Source: Ambrosia x helenae (taxonomy: Eukaryota > Streptophyta > Magnoliopsida > Asterales > Asteraceae). Taken from it: a DNA stretch of 64,000 bases. The DNA lies in NCBI GenBank assembly GCA_030844895.1, contig JAUTDX010000156.1, forward strand, positions 186,001-250,000, given 5' to 3'. The position numbers and the translations under genes were made by a program. The number at the start of each line of letters is the position of its first letter. Within the stretch, counting starts at the first letter, position 1. This document shows positions 9,670-23,806 of this stretch, in pieces. Below the pieces are notes generated by a model, which searched no databases, was not told the origin of the DNA, and saw only the letters and a list, made by a program, of their open reading frames with translations.

Positions 9670-12600
9670 CAGGTTCACCCTTTAACCGGTAAATTTCTGT
9701 TCACATCATTGGACTCTAAACAACCATATTGATAAACTCTGAGGATTATACCGTTCCCCTCGGGTTAGAGGAATACTCTGAACCGAGTCGTACATGGGAA
9801 CTGACTTAGATCTCATACGAGCTATCAATTAGTATATTCGTTGGCAATGAGAATGAACAAAATAATGTAAAGTATAACAGGGTTTTGCTCACAACAAAAA
9901 AAAATATGCATACCAAATATGCGTTCATGTAAGTATATAAGTATAGTATAAAATTTCGATTGAAAGAATAACATAATGTAAATCAAGTAAATCGCACAAT
10001 TTGCACAAAATGAAAGTAAATGAGTTAAATTAATGCTCAAAACTAGTGTTGTAAGAATAACTACTAATAACTAGTGCGAGAATAGTTGCGAATAACGCGT
10101 GAAAATAACTACCAACAAAAGAATAATACAAAAATAATAAGATAATGTACGAACATAACTATAAATAGAATGGTGTAAAAAAGAATAATGAAATTTAATG
10201 TAAATGAAAGTGCGCAGAACAGACGTATAGTCTACTGGTATGAGGATAACTTTTTGGAAACCAAAGAATGTTTTAAGTTCAAAATAGGTTCACTTGAAAA
10301 GATTTCGTAGGTACACATTTTCATGTGTTTACGAGAAGTCAAGTTTGAAAAGTGTTATAAGGTATATTATTAGTTGCAAATTCCTCCCGAAAACATATAT
10401 TGGATACGTTATATGAAAACATGCAAATTTACATTTGATTTGTAAAATATGCAATGCAAGTTTATAAAATGCAAGATGAAACCATTTCATGAAGTGTGTG
10501 TAAATCTAATGTGTTTCAAAAGACCAAGATTTAAAATGATGTGAAGGTTGTGAATGATCCCAGATGCCTTGACGAATTTTGGAAAATAAAATTTTCTGTA
10601 TTTAAACATTTCTTTAACTTGTGGGTTGAAAAGTCGGAAATTTTTAATTGTTATGAAATGTTGAGAAAATCGAAGTGTTACCCGTTAAGACTGGGTAAAC
10701 TTGAAACCTTTTAAATTTTCAAACTTTTACGAAATTTATACATTGAAAGATCATTTATTTGCAGGATCGTTAAGGCATCTCTTTGGGCTCATAACGGGCT
10801 ATTTGTTTCAAGGCACAAGGTGTATAAAAAGTGTGTTCTAATTTGGCGAATAGGCTTTGTGAAAAGACTTATAGAATAAGTTGTCAAATTAATCGTTTTA
10901 GAGAGTAGTGTACTAGTGCGTATCGTGTAGGTAGGCATTTATGTATGAGTTTTAGTCTGACTAAGAAGTTCTAACTAATGGTAGTTGGCTATGGCTTAGA
11001 GACTGGGTGCAGCAATATTAGTATTAGGTATATGAGGATATACCGTGACTTCGATCAAGTAAGTTTGTAAACATGAAGGTATAAAACATGTTGAAATAAT
11101 AAGTTTGGAAAAACCATGTTCATATTTAACTGTATGATGACGCAACATTCCTAAAATCAGGATGTGATCAAAGTTAAACACAGAGTTTAAAACTTAAGTC
11201 GTGGGTAAAAATGTTTTAACGCAAAACGAGTAATACCTTACATAAAGGATCACAGGTTCACCCTTTAACCGGTAAATTTCTGTTCACATCATTGGGCTCT
11301 AAACAACCATATTGATTAACTCTGAGGATTATACCGTTCCACTCGGGTTAGAGGAATACTCTGAACCGAGTCGTACATGGGAACTGACTTAGATCTCATA
11401 CGAGCTATCAATTAGTATGTTCGTTGGCCATGAGGATGAACAAAATAATGTAAAGTATAACAGGGTTTTGCTCACAACAAAAAAAAAAATATGCATACCA
11501 AATATGTGTTCATGTAAGTATATAAGTATAGTATAAAATTTCGATTGAAAGAATAACATAATGTAAATCGAGTAAATCGCACAATTTGCACAAAATGAAA
11601 GTAAATGAGTTAAATTAATGCTCAAAACTAGTGTTGTACGAATAACTACTAATAACTAGTGCGAGAATAGTTGCGAATAACGCGTGAAAATAACTACCAA
11701 AAAAAGAATAATACAAAAATAATAAGATAATGTACGAACGTAACTATAAATAGAATGGTGTAAAAAAAATGAAATTTACTGTAAATGAAAGTGCGCAGAA
11801 CAGACGTATAGTCTACTGGTATGAGGATAACTTTTTGGAAACCAAAGAATGTTTTAAGTTCAAAATAGGTTCAATTGAAAAGATTTCGTAGGTACACATT
11901 TTCATGTGTTTACGAGAAGTCAAGTTTGAAAAGTGTTATAAGGTATATTATTAGTTGCAAATTCCTCCCGAAAACATATATTGGATACGTTATATGAAAA
12001 CATGTAAATTTACATTTGATTTGTAAAATATGCAATGCAAGTTTATAAAATGCAAGATGAAACCATTTCATGAAGTGTGTGTAAATCTAATGTCTTTCAA
12101 AAGACCAAGATTTAAAATGATGTGAAGGTTGTGAATGATCCCAGATGCCTTGACGAATTTTGGAAAATAAAATTTTCTGTATTTAAACATTTCTTTAACT
12201 TGTGGGTTGAAAAGTCGGAAATTTTTAATTGTTATGAAATGTTGAGAAAATCGAAGTGTTTACCCGTTAAGACTGGGTAAACTTGAAACCTTTTAAATTT
12301 TCAAACTTTTACGAAATTTATACATTGAAAGATTATTTATTTGCAGGATCGTTAAGGCATCTCTTTGGGCTCATAACGGGCTATTTGTTTCAAGGCACAA
12401 GGTGTATGAAAAGTGTGTTCTAATTTGGCGAATTGGCTTTGTGAAAAGACTTATAGAATAAGTTGTCAAATTAATCGTTTTAGAGAGTAGTCTACTATGC
12501 GTATCGTGTAGGTAGGCATTTATGTATGAGTTTAGTCTGACTAAGAAGTTCTAACTAATGGGAGTTGGCTATGGCTTAGGAGACTGGGTGCAGCAATATT

Positions 12601-15600
12601 AGTATTAGGTATATAAGGATATACCGTGACTTCGATCAAGTAAGTTTGTAAACATGAAGGTATAAAAACAGGTTGAAATAATAAATTTGGAAAAACCATG
12701 TTCATTTTTACCTGTATGATGATGCAACATTCCTAAAATAAGGATGTGGTTAATGTTAAACACAGAGTTTAAAACTTAAGTCGTGGTAAAAATGTTTTAA
12801 CGCAAAACGAGTAATACCTTACATAAAGGATCACAGGTTCACCCTTTAACCGGTAAATTTCTGTTCACATCATTGGGCTCTAAACAACCATATTGATAAA
12901 CTCTAAGGATTATACCGTTCCCCTCGGGTTAGAGGAATACTCTGAACCGAGTCGTACATGGGAACTGGCTTAGATCTCATACGAGCTATCAATTAGTATG
13001 TTTGTTGGCCATGAGGATGAACAAAATAATGTAAAGTATAACAGGGTTTTGCTCACAACAAAAAAAAAATATGCATACCAAATATGCGTTCATGTAAGTA
13101 TATAAGTATAGTATAAAATTTCGATTGAAAGAATAACATAATTTAAATCGAGTAAATCGCACAATTTGCACAAAATGAAAGTAAATGAGTTAAATTAATG
13201 CTCAAAACTAGTGTTGTAAGAATAACTACTAATAACTAGTGCGAGAATAGTTGCGAATAACGCGTGAAAATAACTACCAACAAAAGAATAATACAAAAAT
13301 AATAAGATAATGTACGAACGTAACTATAAATAGAATGATGTAAAAAAGAATAATGAAATTTACTGTAAATGAAAGTGCGCAGAACAGACGTATAGTCTAC
13401 TGGTATGAGGATAACTTTTTGGAAACCAAAGAATGAGGTTCACTTGAAAAGATTTCGTAGGTACACATTTTCATGTGTTTACGAGAAGTCAAGTTTGAAA
13501 ATTGTTATAAGGTATATTATTAGTTGCAAATTCCTCCCGAAAACATATATTGGATACGTTATATGAAAACATGCAAATTTACATTTGATTTGTAAAATAT
13601 GCAATGCAAGTTTATAAAATGCAAGATGAAACCATTTCATGAAGTGTGTGTAAATCTAATGTGTTTCAAAAGACCAAGATTTAAAATGATGTGAAGGTTG
13701 TGAATGATCCCAGATGCCTTGACGAATTTTGGAAAATAAAATTTTCTGTATTTAAACATTTCTTTAACTTGTGGGTTGAAAAGTCGGAAATTTTTAATTG
13801 TTATGAAATGTTGAGAAAATCGAAGTGTTACCCGTTAAGACTGGGTAAACTTGAAACCTTTTAAATTTTCAAACTTTTACGAAATTTATACACTGAAAGA
13901 TCATTTATTTGTAGGATCGTTAAGGCGTCTCTTTGGGCTCATAACGGGCTATTTGTTTCAAGGCACAAGGTGTATGAAAAGTGTGTTCTAATTTGGCGAA
14001 TAGGCTTTGTGAAAAGACTTATAGAATAAGTTGTCAAATTAATCGTTTTAGAGAGTAGTGTACTAGTGCGTATCGTGTAGGTAGGCATTTATGTATGAGT
14101 TTAGTTTGACTAAGACGTTCTAACTAATGGTAGTTGGTTATGGCTTAGGAGACTGGGTGCAGCAATATTAGTATTAGGTATATGAGGATATACCGTGACT
14201 TCGATCAAGTAAGTTTGTAAACATGAAGGTATAAAACATGTTGAAATAATAAGTTTGGAAAAACCATGTTCATTTTTAACTGTATGATGACGCAACATTC
14301 CTAAAATCAGGATGTGATCAAAGTTAAACACAGAGTTTAAAACTTAAGTCGTGGGTAAAAATGTTTTAACGCAAAACGAGTAATACCTTACATAAAGGAT
14401 CACAGGTTCACCGTTTAACCGGTAAATTTCTGTTCACATCATTGGGCTCTAAACAACCATATTGATAAACTCGGAGGATTATACCGTTCCCCTCGGGTTA
14501 GAGGAATGCTCTGAACCGAGTCGTACACGGGAACTGGCTTAGATCTCATACGAGCTATCAATTAGTATGTTTGTTGGCCATGAGGATGAACAAAATAATC
14601 TAAAGTATAACAGGGTTTTGCTCACAACAAAAAAAAAATATGCATACCAAATATGCGTTCATGTAAGTATATAAGTATAGTATAAAATTTCGATTGAAAG
14701 AATAACATAATGTAAATCGAGTAAATCGCACAATTTGCACAAAATGAAAGTAAATGAGTTAAATTAATGCTCAAAACTAGTGTTGTAAGAATAACTACTA
14801 ATAACTAGTGCGAGAATAGTTGCGAATAACGCGTGAAAATAACTACCAACAAAAGAATAATACAAAAATAATAAGATAATGTACGAACGTAACTATAAAT
14901 AGAATGGTGTATAAAAGAATAATGAAATTTACTGTAAATGAAAGTGCGCAGAACAGACGTATAGTCTACTGGTATGAGGATAACTTTTTGGAAACCAAAG
15001 AATGAGGTTCACTTGAAAAGATTTCGTAGGTACACATTTTCATGTGTTTACGAGAAGTCAAGTTTGAAAAGTGTTATAAATTATATTATTAGTTGCAAAT
15101 TCCTCCCGAAAACATATATTGGATACGTTATATGAAAACATGCAAATTTACATTTGATTTGTAAAATATGCAATGCAAGTTTATAAAATGCAAGATGAAA
15201 CCATTTCATGAATTGTGTGTAAATCTAATGTGTTTCAAAAGACCAAGATTTAAAATGATGTGAAGGTTGTGAATGATCCCAGATGCCTTGACGAATTTTG
15301 GAAAATAAAATTTTCTGTATTTAAACATTTCTTTAACTTGTGGGTTGAAAAGTCAGAAATTTTTAATTGTTATGAAATGTTGAGAAAATCGAAGTGTTAC
15401 CCGTTAATACTGGGTAGACTTGAAACCTTTTAAATTTTCAAACTTTTACGAAATTTATACATTGAAAGATCATTTATTTGCAGGATCGTTAAGGCATCTC
15501 TTTGGGCTCATAACGGGCTATTTGTTTCAAGGCACAAGGTGTATGAAAAGTGTGTTCTAATTTGGCAAATAGGCTTTGTGAAAAGACTTATAGAATAAGT

Positions 15601-15959
15601 TGTCAAATTAATCGTTTTAGAGAGTAGTGTACTAGTGCGTATCGTGTAGGTAGGCATTTATGTATGAGTTTAGTCTGACTAAGAAGTTCTAACTAATGGT
15701 AGTTGGCTATGGCTTAGGAGACTGGGTGCAGCAATATTAGTATTAGGTATATGAGGATATACCGTGACTTCGATCAAGTAAGTTTGTAAAGATGAAGGTA
15801 TAAAACAGGTTGAAATAATAAGTTTGGAAAAACCATGTTCATTTTTAACTGTATGATGACGCAACATTCCTAAAATCAGGATGTGATCAAAGTTAAACAC
15901 AGAGTTTAAAACTTAAGTCGTGGGTAAAAATGTTTTAACGCAAAACGAGTAATACCTTA
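9670..15959. repeat. Tandem array of four 1.57-kb units
   Basis: Units begin with CAGGTTCACC at 9670, 11253, 12834 and 14403; periods are 1583, 1581 and 1569 bp, and the last ends at about 15959 after ...GAGTAATACCTTA. Units look more than 95% identical by eye, with small indels: for example a TTTTAAGTTCAAAATAG segment near the second third is missing from units 3 and 4. Each unit has the same short frames (about 60-80 codons on the minus strand) that carry indels and recognisable AT bias, so they are not genes. The array probably lies inside a non-coding LTR element. Confidence 0.93.
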
Positions 15960-16860
15960 TAGTGTAAGAATCATGAGCATAAGTGAAATAGTGTAAGCTT
16001 TAATGCGATAATATATCGAACAAAAGTTTAGTAATGATGATAAGGGATTCAAAAGCGAATGATCAATGAATAATGGCATGTGAAACATCAAGTGATTAAA
16101 TGGAATCTTCAAATGATAAACAAACATAAATATCAATGATATAAAGCAATGGAATTGTTTCCATAGGAAACTTTGACCAACTCAAGTATTTGAAATTTCC
16201 TAGTGACTTGTGGGGCGTACTTTAGCCTATAAGTGAATGCTCATCCCCAAGAGTTCCCAGGTAGGTATACGGTCCCTCGTCTGATTGGGATTTATACGAA
16301 ATACCAGGCCTAGACAGAAAACTCAGGATACAGGCGCTCACCCTTCCAGATTGCACGTGCCCCATCAATAGTGAATTCCAAAACTTTAGCGAGATTAAAA
16401 ACGAGATGCAAAAATAGATCCTTGAGATGTGGATTTCACTCCTAACTCAAAGATGTATTTCAAAATTGAAAACGATTGTGGAATGAAACCAATCACTAAG
16501 TTAAGGATATCACTCCCAGCTTAGTGGTTAAGTTCCTTTTTGAAAGAAATACTCTTTGAGGTGTGGATGTCACTCCTATCTCAAAGATATATTCCTAAGA
16601 TAAATAACATATAGAGGAGTGAAACTAATCACCAAGGTATGAATGTCACTCCTAACTTGGTGATATCGTTTCGTTTGTGAAATACGAGTATCTTCTTTTT
16701 TAAACAACACACCGAAAGAATAACAAGAAAGAATCATAGCGAAAATATCTTGAAAGAAAATAATAGGATAAAGAGAAATAAACACGAGAGGACTCGTGAA
16801 TGTAAGCTTGGTTATAGACTAGGCTAAAAGGCATTCTAATAACCTAATTCCCTATAACCA
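15960..16860 (-). other. Leader of a non-coding LTR element with degenerate short repeats
   Basis: Lies between the array and a PBS. 16425-16670 contains four diverged copies of a motif around ATGTCACTCCTA followed by CTCAAAGATATAT or a TTGGTGAT variant, spaced 55-85 bp. No gag or other coding frame was found, so the element depends on others for mobility. Confidence 0.6.
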
Positions 16861-16874
16861 TGGCTCTGATACCA
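16861..16874 (-). other. Primer binding site, initiator tRNA-Met
   Basis: The minus strand reads TGGTATCAGAGCCA, three bases after the LTR end (TGTTACA). Same primer as the gypsy element, consistent with mobilisation by it or a relative. Confidence 0.9.
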
Positions 16875-16877
16875 ATC

Positions 16878-18315
16878 TGTAACACCCCAACCGATGGCGG
16901 AATTATCGAGGCGTCACGTAGTGACGATTGTTCAAAAGCACATGGTACTAAAATGTAAATATATTATTGAATAATTTAAATTGTCTTACATGGATGAAAT
17001 GGGAAAAATACATAAGTCTGAACAAAACATGAAATTTAAAATAAATTATTAAAAGCAAACGCTAAAATCCAATGCTATGGAACTAAGATCAAACTGCACC
17101 TGAAACATGTACAAAATAAGTTTTGTCAAGATATGAAATGTTGGTGAGAATTCCTAGTTTTAATACATATAGTAAGTTAGAAAAATGTTATACAATTCAA
17201 ATGCAAGCTACAATGCATTTATGTAAACTATGTATCATACAAATGAGTGAAATCAATCCTGTGACTGTATAAATTTACTAAAATGAACGGCGGTGTCCTT
17301 ATCCAATAAATGGATAATAACTTAACAATGACCATGGATTCCCCGATGAAAAAGGGGAGAATCACCTAGGTGGGTTGTTAATCCAATAGCGCTATCCAAT
17401 GTTAAGGTCGGCTTGTACATGGTTAATGATTTCACTAAGTACAAATGTATTCTACATGTAATGTCTAAGCATAAAGCACGTATGTAAGCCAATGCACAAT
17501 GTACTAGAATTGTATTGTAAAAATGTGAACTTGTATTTGTATAAGTGTACATGTAACACCCCAAAAGTGAATAAAGACAAAAAGGGGATAGGAAATACTC
17601 ATTTTCGCTAAATGACTAGATGACTAAGCGAGCGTGAAAATGCTAGCAATCCAAAGATTCAACAACGAAACTAGTCCAATTTAGAAGAAAAGAAACCGAA
17701 TAGGAAAAATATCAAGCTTCCAATTCGCCAATTACAAGAGCTTATAATCAAAGCTTCAAATGTAGAAGTAATATACTCTAGAAGAAAGGTATGAGAGAGA
17801 GTTTAATCGAATTGAAACAATCGATTTAGAGGTGCAAAGTGTAATGGGTCATAGGTGGGTTTTTATACTAGTTTTGGATTCAATTAGGCTTTAAAATTGG
17901 TCAACACAATAAAGTAAGGTTTTAAGATGAATTGACTATTTGACTAGGACTTTGACTAGGATTTTGACTGAGACTTTGACTAGGACTTTAATTGTTTGAC
18001 TGTCTCAGCGGACCGCAAGGGCTAAAATAATTTTTCTAATTTAATCAATATTAAGTTTTAGACTTGTTTCCTTCTGTTTCTAAGTTGTTTTAGGACCGAA
18101 AATTAAGGGCTTTGAGTATCAAGGTCTGAAACATACGTGCTCGGGGTGTAGATGTGAGTACAAAACGTGCATACTTTTACTTATAAAAATTATAACTTTT
18201 ATTAAATAGTGAATTTTGGTCTTATTAAAATACGAGGGTTAAAAATGAAAATTTTGAAATAGTTTGACGAACCAATTATGCATATTTATGAAAAATGAAG
18301 GGTGCAGTTGTCACA
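16878..18315 (-). mobile_element. 5' LTR of the non-coding, array-carrying LTR element
   Basis: Sense end GGGGTGTTACA adjoins the PBS. The other end is placed at 18315 (sense TGTGACAACTGCACCC) by analogy with TGTGACAACC of the LTR ending at 54610; this boundary is less certain. A minus-strand TATA-like CTAGTATAAAAACC lies at about 17857-17870. The acceptor-like block ends at 17100 (GTACATGTTTCAG|G), but the donor position near 17592 reads AAAATGAGT, so the GT is lost. Confidence 0.65.
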
Positions 18316-19173
18316 ATAGCCACTCTCCCCCCTCTCTCTAACAAGACCCGTCACTCTCTCTCTCTAAACCTCTCTCTCTACCTCACGCTCTCTCTCGGCT
18401 CTCTCTCCTCCCTCACGAGCGGCGGCTGGCCACCACCATGCTTGGTGGTGGCAGAGTGTTGTTTTTGCAGAAAACGGGCTGTGGCGGTGATATACGAACA
18501 CGGGCAACGTTGTGTCTGGATCGAGGCAGGGGGTTCAAGGCGGTAGGGGTTTAAGGCGGCAGCAGGGTAGGGATGTTGGTGGCTGTTTGTGGTGGAGGTG
18601 ATGGTACGGTTCACGAAAATGAAGGCGGAGGTGCTTGGTCGTGGTTAGTGGTGGTTCGTGGTGACTCTGATGGGATTTTCGGTGGATGGTTCAGCTTGGA
18701 GTGTGACACCCGTCGAAATCACAGGTCATATCCGTACACTTGACTACACGTATACATTGTGCATAACATTTCATTTTTACATGTTTCAATACAATTGAGC
18801 CATACAGGGTCTCAGCAAGCCAATTTCAATGCTTACAGTTTAGCATTAGGTCCACTAGTAGGAGCAATTTCAGAACTAGTAGAATAGTTATCATGAGCTA
18901 TAGAGAGATCATACCAAAACCCTAGTTTGGGAATTCACATAGTTTAACATGACACTACAATTGTGATCCAATCAAGAACAGAAACAAACAATGTCCATAC
19001 ACAAGGATTATCCGAACACAATATCCAAAAACGACTAGTAAGACTAGTTAAAAAGTATATATTATGCACAAAATTATATTATCTCGTATTACATAGGCTT
19101 GTACAAAGACCCTTCTTAACATCTAATTATAACAAGGGACCAAGTATTTATACAAGATGTGTATTAAAATGTT

Positions 19174-19213
<40 letters not shown>

Positions 19214-19853
19214 CCATATATATGTGTGCGACGGCACATACACACATGTGTATGTGTGATTTTTAGTTCCCAAAGATTATACTCTTTGTATGTTAATGAA
19301 CCATCATCTCAAATCACTAGATTCCACTTTAAATAGCCAAACATCTCCTTACTTATTCCTCCCATAATAGTTGACTTACCAAAGATAATTATCTCACACA
19401 TACATACATATATATACACAACACACATACATGTATGTGTGTAGTATTTGAATCAAACACTCAAGTCACATGCACAAGTCACATCCTCCCATACTTATAC
19501 CATACACCAAAATGGCAAATATCTCTTAACCTTATGCATGAAAGAAAGAAGTTGACTTATCACATTAGCCATCCAACACTATCCCATGCACCAAGATCTT
19601 CAACATCCTACACCATTCCTAGATTACACTAATATAGCAAGTAATCATGTCCCTCATATGATTGACTTAACATAAACCTCCCTCACCATCCCAAATTTTA
19701 GGCTCCCCCATCCCAAGAAACACCATGCATGCATCACATCTACTTGCACCACCCACTTTGTCCATAATCTCCCAACTCCAAGGTTTACACCAAAATAGAA
19801 AGATGCCCCCATGCACTTTTGCAAAGGCATCCTACCATGCCATCCATACCAAT

Positions 19854-19862
19854 TATAAAAAG
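19854..19862 (+). promoter_or_regulatory. TATA box of the solo LTR
   Basis: TATAAAAAG followed about 30 bp later by a C/A-rich stretch typical of a plant start region (ACAATTGAACACACC). It could still drive rightward transcription. Confidence 0.5.
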
Positions 19863-21014
19863 GGACTAAGATTAGGAGGAAAGGTGCACCAAACAATTGA
19901 ACACACCCTCACCTCTTCCTCTCTCTCCCTCTCGACACCACCACACCCGCCGGACACCACCACCACCCCACGACCCACTTCACCGCTGGACCACCACACC
20001 ACCACCGGAGCACCACCCCCTCCCACTCTCGGCTAAATCACACAACCAAAAACCACCAACTTTCAAGGGAAATCTAGGGGTACAAGGAGCTTAACCAAGG
20101 TGAACAAGGCCCCTAATTCCCTCACTTTTCTTAAACACTAGAAGGTATAACCTTATTTCTAGCTTGTGTTTTTATAATCATGTTTCCTTTTCTACACCAA
20201 GTTGTTCACTTAGTGTTGACACTTGTAACTAAAACTAAGTAAAATACGTAAGCTTATGACTTGAAATGCATAATGTAGTTGGAAAATGCATGAATTTACA
20301 TACACCACAAGGCCGAAATATATATAGATATATATATCCATAGGGCCGAAAGTTTTAAAAGAAAAACTATATATTTTCCCAAGCTCATTTACATAAGACA
20401 TAATGTGGATAGTTAAAGATCATGTGTGACATGTTAGATCCATAACAAAGCATACAAAGTATATATGTTTTCATGAAAAAGTGATGTTTAACATAAAGTA
20501 TTATTATTTTCACAAAGGTTATTAGACTTATGAAATAATACCTAAATATTATGTATCTATAGACATGTCAAGTTCAAGGTTGTAAAACCTACAACACATG
20601 GATACCTACACCACCCAAAGTGTATAGAACATATGTTTTCATAAGTAAAAAGTGGTGTTTTCTCAAGAAACGAGGCTATCTCCTTGTCAAAATCACTAGT
20701 TTACATAAAGATTATGAATCTTGCAACACAAAACCATGAGGTTCATATTTTGGAAAATATTACATTAGGAACCCTAATGTGGAACATTTAAAAGATAAAA
20801 ATTGTATCTTTTAACGATTAAGCCATCATATACTTAAATCTTTACACCAAAGACACATTTAAATTAAAGAGTTAAGTTACAAGAACGAGCATAATAAGAG
20901 AACAACTTGTAAACAGTACAAGTAACATAGACCTAAAATGTCTCTTTTACATAAGACACGTAGGTCGATCTCTCTAGCTCAGACTCATTTGTTCATTCCC
21001 AGACACACCACAAG

Positions 21015-21490
21015 GTGAGTTTCACAGCCCCTTTTCACTGATTTTACATTTTCCCGGGGAAAAACATGCGTACAATGTTCAGTTTTTAGTTACATACATG
21101 ACTATTATGTGAACATGAGACATCAAGGTTCAGGATCCATTAAGCCCTCGTGTCATACATCATACCATAACCATTAGCTATGGACTTAGCCATGAAACAC
21201 CAGAATAGATCTATAGGGCTGACACTCCAACTCTTGGTCAGTCGCTCTGACCAGATGACAGATATCAAAAGAGTGCTAGTATTTCACATTTATTCATTGT
21301 CTTCAGTGTACAATGGGCGAGGCACAACATGTCAAGGTTTGATTATGGCTCATGTCAGATCACATATTAATTATTGCCATATCTAGGCAGTAATTTAGTC
21401 GGATTTGGGATTACAGGTCCAACATACCAAAACCCGTGAACTCACCAACTTTATGTTGACCCATATATTTTTCATGCATGTTTTTTTCAG
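21015..21490 (+). other. Intron-like module in the solo LTR
   Basis: CACAAG|GTGAGTTTCACAG at the start and ATGTTGAC followed by a T-rich run and TTTTTTTCAG|G at the end; 476 nt. Same conserved ends as in the gypsy LTR although the rest differs. Confidence 0.5.
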
Positions 21491-23216
21491 GAAATTAGCA
21501 TGGAGCATGGAACTTGGGAAGGTCGCGTGCGAGCATTTAAGGGATACCATCTTTTGAACTATTGTTGCGATGTTTTGATCTAAATACTTTTAATTATGGT
21601 TTCTAATTCAAACAATTAATGTTATGTTTTGTAAGACTTGAATGTATTTAAATGGTAATTCCTGTTTTATTAAATGATGCTCGTGTGACTTTTGTGCTTG
21701 GAAATCATTTCAGTTGCACCCCGTGTTTCCGCCTTAGGCGGGGTGTGACACGGAGGTTTTTCGTTCGGGTTTGGTGGTGGCCGATAGGGCTGTTGGGTGG
21801 CTTACGATGGTGTTGGGTAAGGTAGTGGTGCTTCGTGGTGGTTTCAGCTTGGTTATGGTTGTCGGGTGTGTCGTGGTGGTTCGGTTTTGGTGTTGTGAGT
21901 CCCGGGTCAGCTCCGGATCGTGTCCGGTTTAAGTTCGGGTCAAAGTTTGGTGGTTTTGGTCTTTGGGTCAGATTCGGTACGAGATCGGGTTCGGTTCGGG
22001 TTTCAGTCGCGGTTATGGTCGGCTCAGGTCAGATCTGTTCAACCGTCTTGCGGGTAAGATTTATGGTTGCGCACGTGTGTAATCTCGGTATAACCAATTT
22101 GTATTTACTATTTCATTGTTTATAAACATTGTATTTTTATAAAAATATAAATACAAACGTAAATGACATTAACTCGTGAACGAACCGATAAAGTATTAAA
22201 CGAAAAGTAATAATTCGAAGAAAGGGTAATGTGTATAAATAGTGACTAAGTAATATTGATATCGGACTAAATATGTTGGACTATATTGTATATATATATT
22301 GTTTTGTGTCGAAACGTATAAGTCTCGTTTGATTTGAGAATTTCGGATAAATAGATTGATTGCCTTGTGTTCGGAAATTGCTTTGGGAATTTTAAGACGA
22401 CTTGTAATGTCTGGTTTATACAAAAATAGAGGAAACTCTGCCGAATTTTTATAAAATCCGAGGCACAACTAAGTTAATATTGTTGTGCATTTTTTTTATA
22501 AATACTCTTCCTAAGTGTTTAATAAATATAAGTTATACGAAGTCGCGACGTTTTGACAAAAGATATGTTTAACAATAATAAGTAAATCCCGGACAATATT
22601 TTCAAAACAAATATATATAGTTTCGCCGAACGTCAAGTATGACGAGTTTTCGAAAGGTTTTCGGTATCTAAATAATGTTTATTGTTTGGAGTTAAAAATA
22701 TATAAACGTTTTACTTAAGGAGCTATTTTTACAAAAAGCAAAGTTTTGAATACTTTAAATGTTCGGATTTTGGAAAGGAAGTAACATATGTTGTTAATCG
22801 GAATTAATAACAAGAATTGTATTTTTTTTGCAAAGTTTATTTTCCTAAAAATAAACGCACACGATAAATACATTTATCCGACTAACGAGATGTGTTACGG
22901 ATCAGGATAAGTTATGCGTTTCGAGGTATTAGTCCAACGTGGGTTACAAGCGAATAGTAACAAGTGCGTAACTTGGGTACTATGTCGTGTGTTAACGTGT
23001 AAGAAAGATAAGTCACAATCGGTTCGTCGAGTTAAAGCATATTAGGACTCGAGTTAATACACACGAGTCTAGATAGTTGGATAAACTATCTTTTAGCCGG
23101 ATAATAGGCTAGGCTTATATGTGATAGACTTTTGAGGTGTCCTTTGTTGGTAATAGGGCACAAGGAAGTCGGTCAAAGCTTCGGGCTTTGTTTGCTAGCT
23201 AAGCAAAGAAATTAAG

Positions 23217-23806
23217 GTGAGTTCATGACCCCACTTTTTACTGCTTTTGTAAATGTTTTCGGGGGAAGACATGCTTCTTTTATGAAAACCTGAGGAATTT
23301 AAAGCGAACAAGTTTTGAGAAATGAAATGGGTGCGTGAGTGTCACAACCCCGCTTTTACTATTTTTCTTTCGGGGGAGAAACATGCTACATACTTACATT
23401 TCTTAAAGGTCATGTTATACTATGGTTATTGTTATTTACTATACGGGCGTTTCATCAGGAAGTCCCAAGGGGAAACCATGAGTATGTTGGTATACATATC
23501 GGGGAAATGCGGATAGATCTATTGGGCTTGACTAACCCCACTCAACGGCTTGGAGCCGGGCGGGTGCATATTGTCTCCAACTTTCGGAGTCACCGATGAT
23601 GGCGGTGATTCCAACATTCTGGGCATACTATAGGGGTTACATGTCACTAATGGTTTTCAACTCGTAATAATAAAAATACTTAACGTCTAGCTAACGTTCT
23701 TATAACATAGTATTAACGGAAATGATCTTTTCAAACTTATGGAAACTCTTTTGTAAAACCTGTGAACTCACCAGCTTTATGTTGATTTTTTAAGTATGTC
23801 TTTCAG
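23217..23806 (+). other. Intron-like module in the interrupted LTR
   Basis: AAG|GTGAGTTCATGACCCC to ATGTTGATTTTTTAAG...TTTCAG|G, 590 nt, on the strand of the LTR. Contains the CGGGGGAAGACATG block that also follows the donor in the other LTRs; this block occurs a second time at 23370-23384. Confidence 0.45.

Larger units (their letters stand above)
18702..21750 (+). mobile_element. Solo LTR (3,049 bp) nested in another LTR
   Basis: Begins TGTGACACCCG and ends GGGGTGTGACA; the flanks are TGGAG (18697-18701) and CGGAG (21751-21755), a target-site duplication with one mismatch. There is no PBS, PPT or coding region, so the interior was probably lost by LTR recombination. It has a TATA box at 19854-19862 and an intron-like module at 21015-21490. 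Contains (TA)n at 19176-19203. Confidence 0.8.

Noticed and set aside
9825..15900. Recurrent small frames in each array unit (about 60-78 codons, minus strand)
   Set aside because: They repeat because the units repeat, their lengths change with small indels, and no start context or family is recognisable.
17552..17562. TGTAACACCCC as the start of another LTR
   Set aside because: It lies within the minus-strand LTR 16878-18315, between its acceptor and decayed donor blocks, and has no TSD with 23974.
18295..18546. Plus-strand frame near the CT-rich tract
   Set aside because: CT-repeat-derived Ser/Leu string in an LTR leader region.
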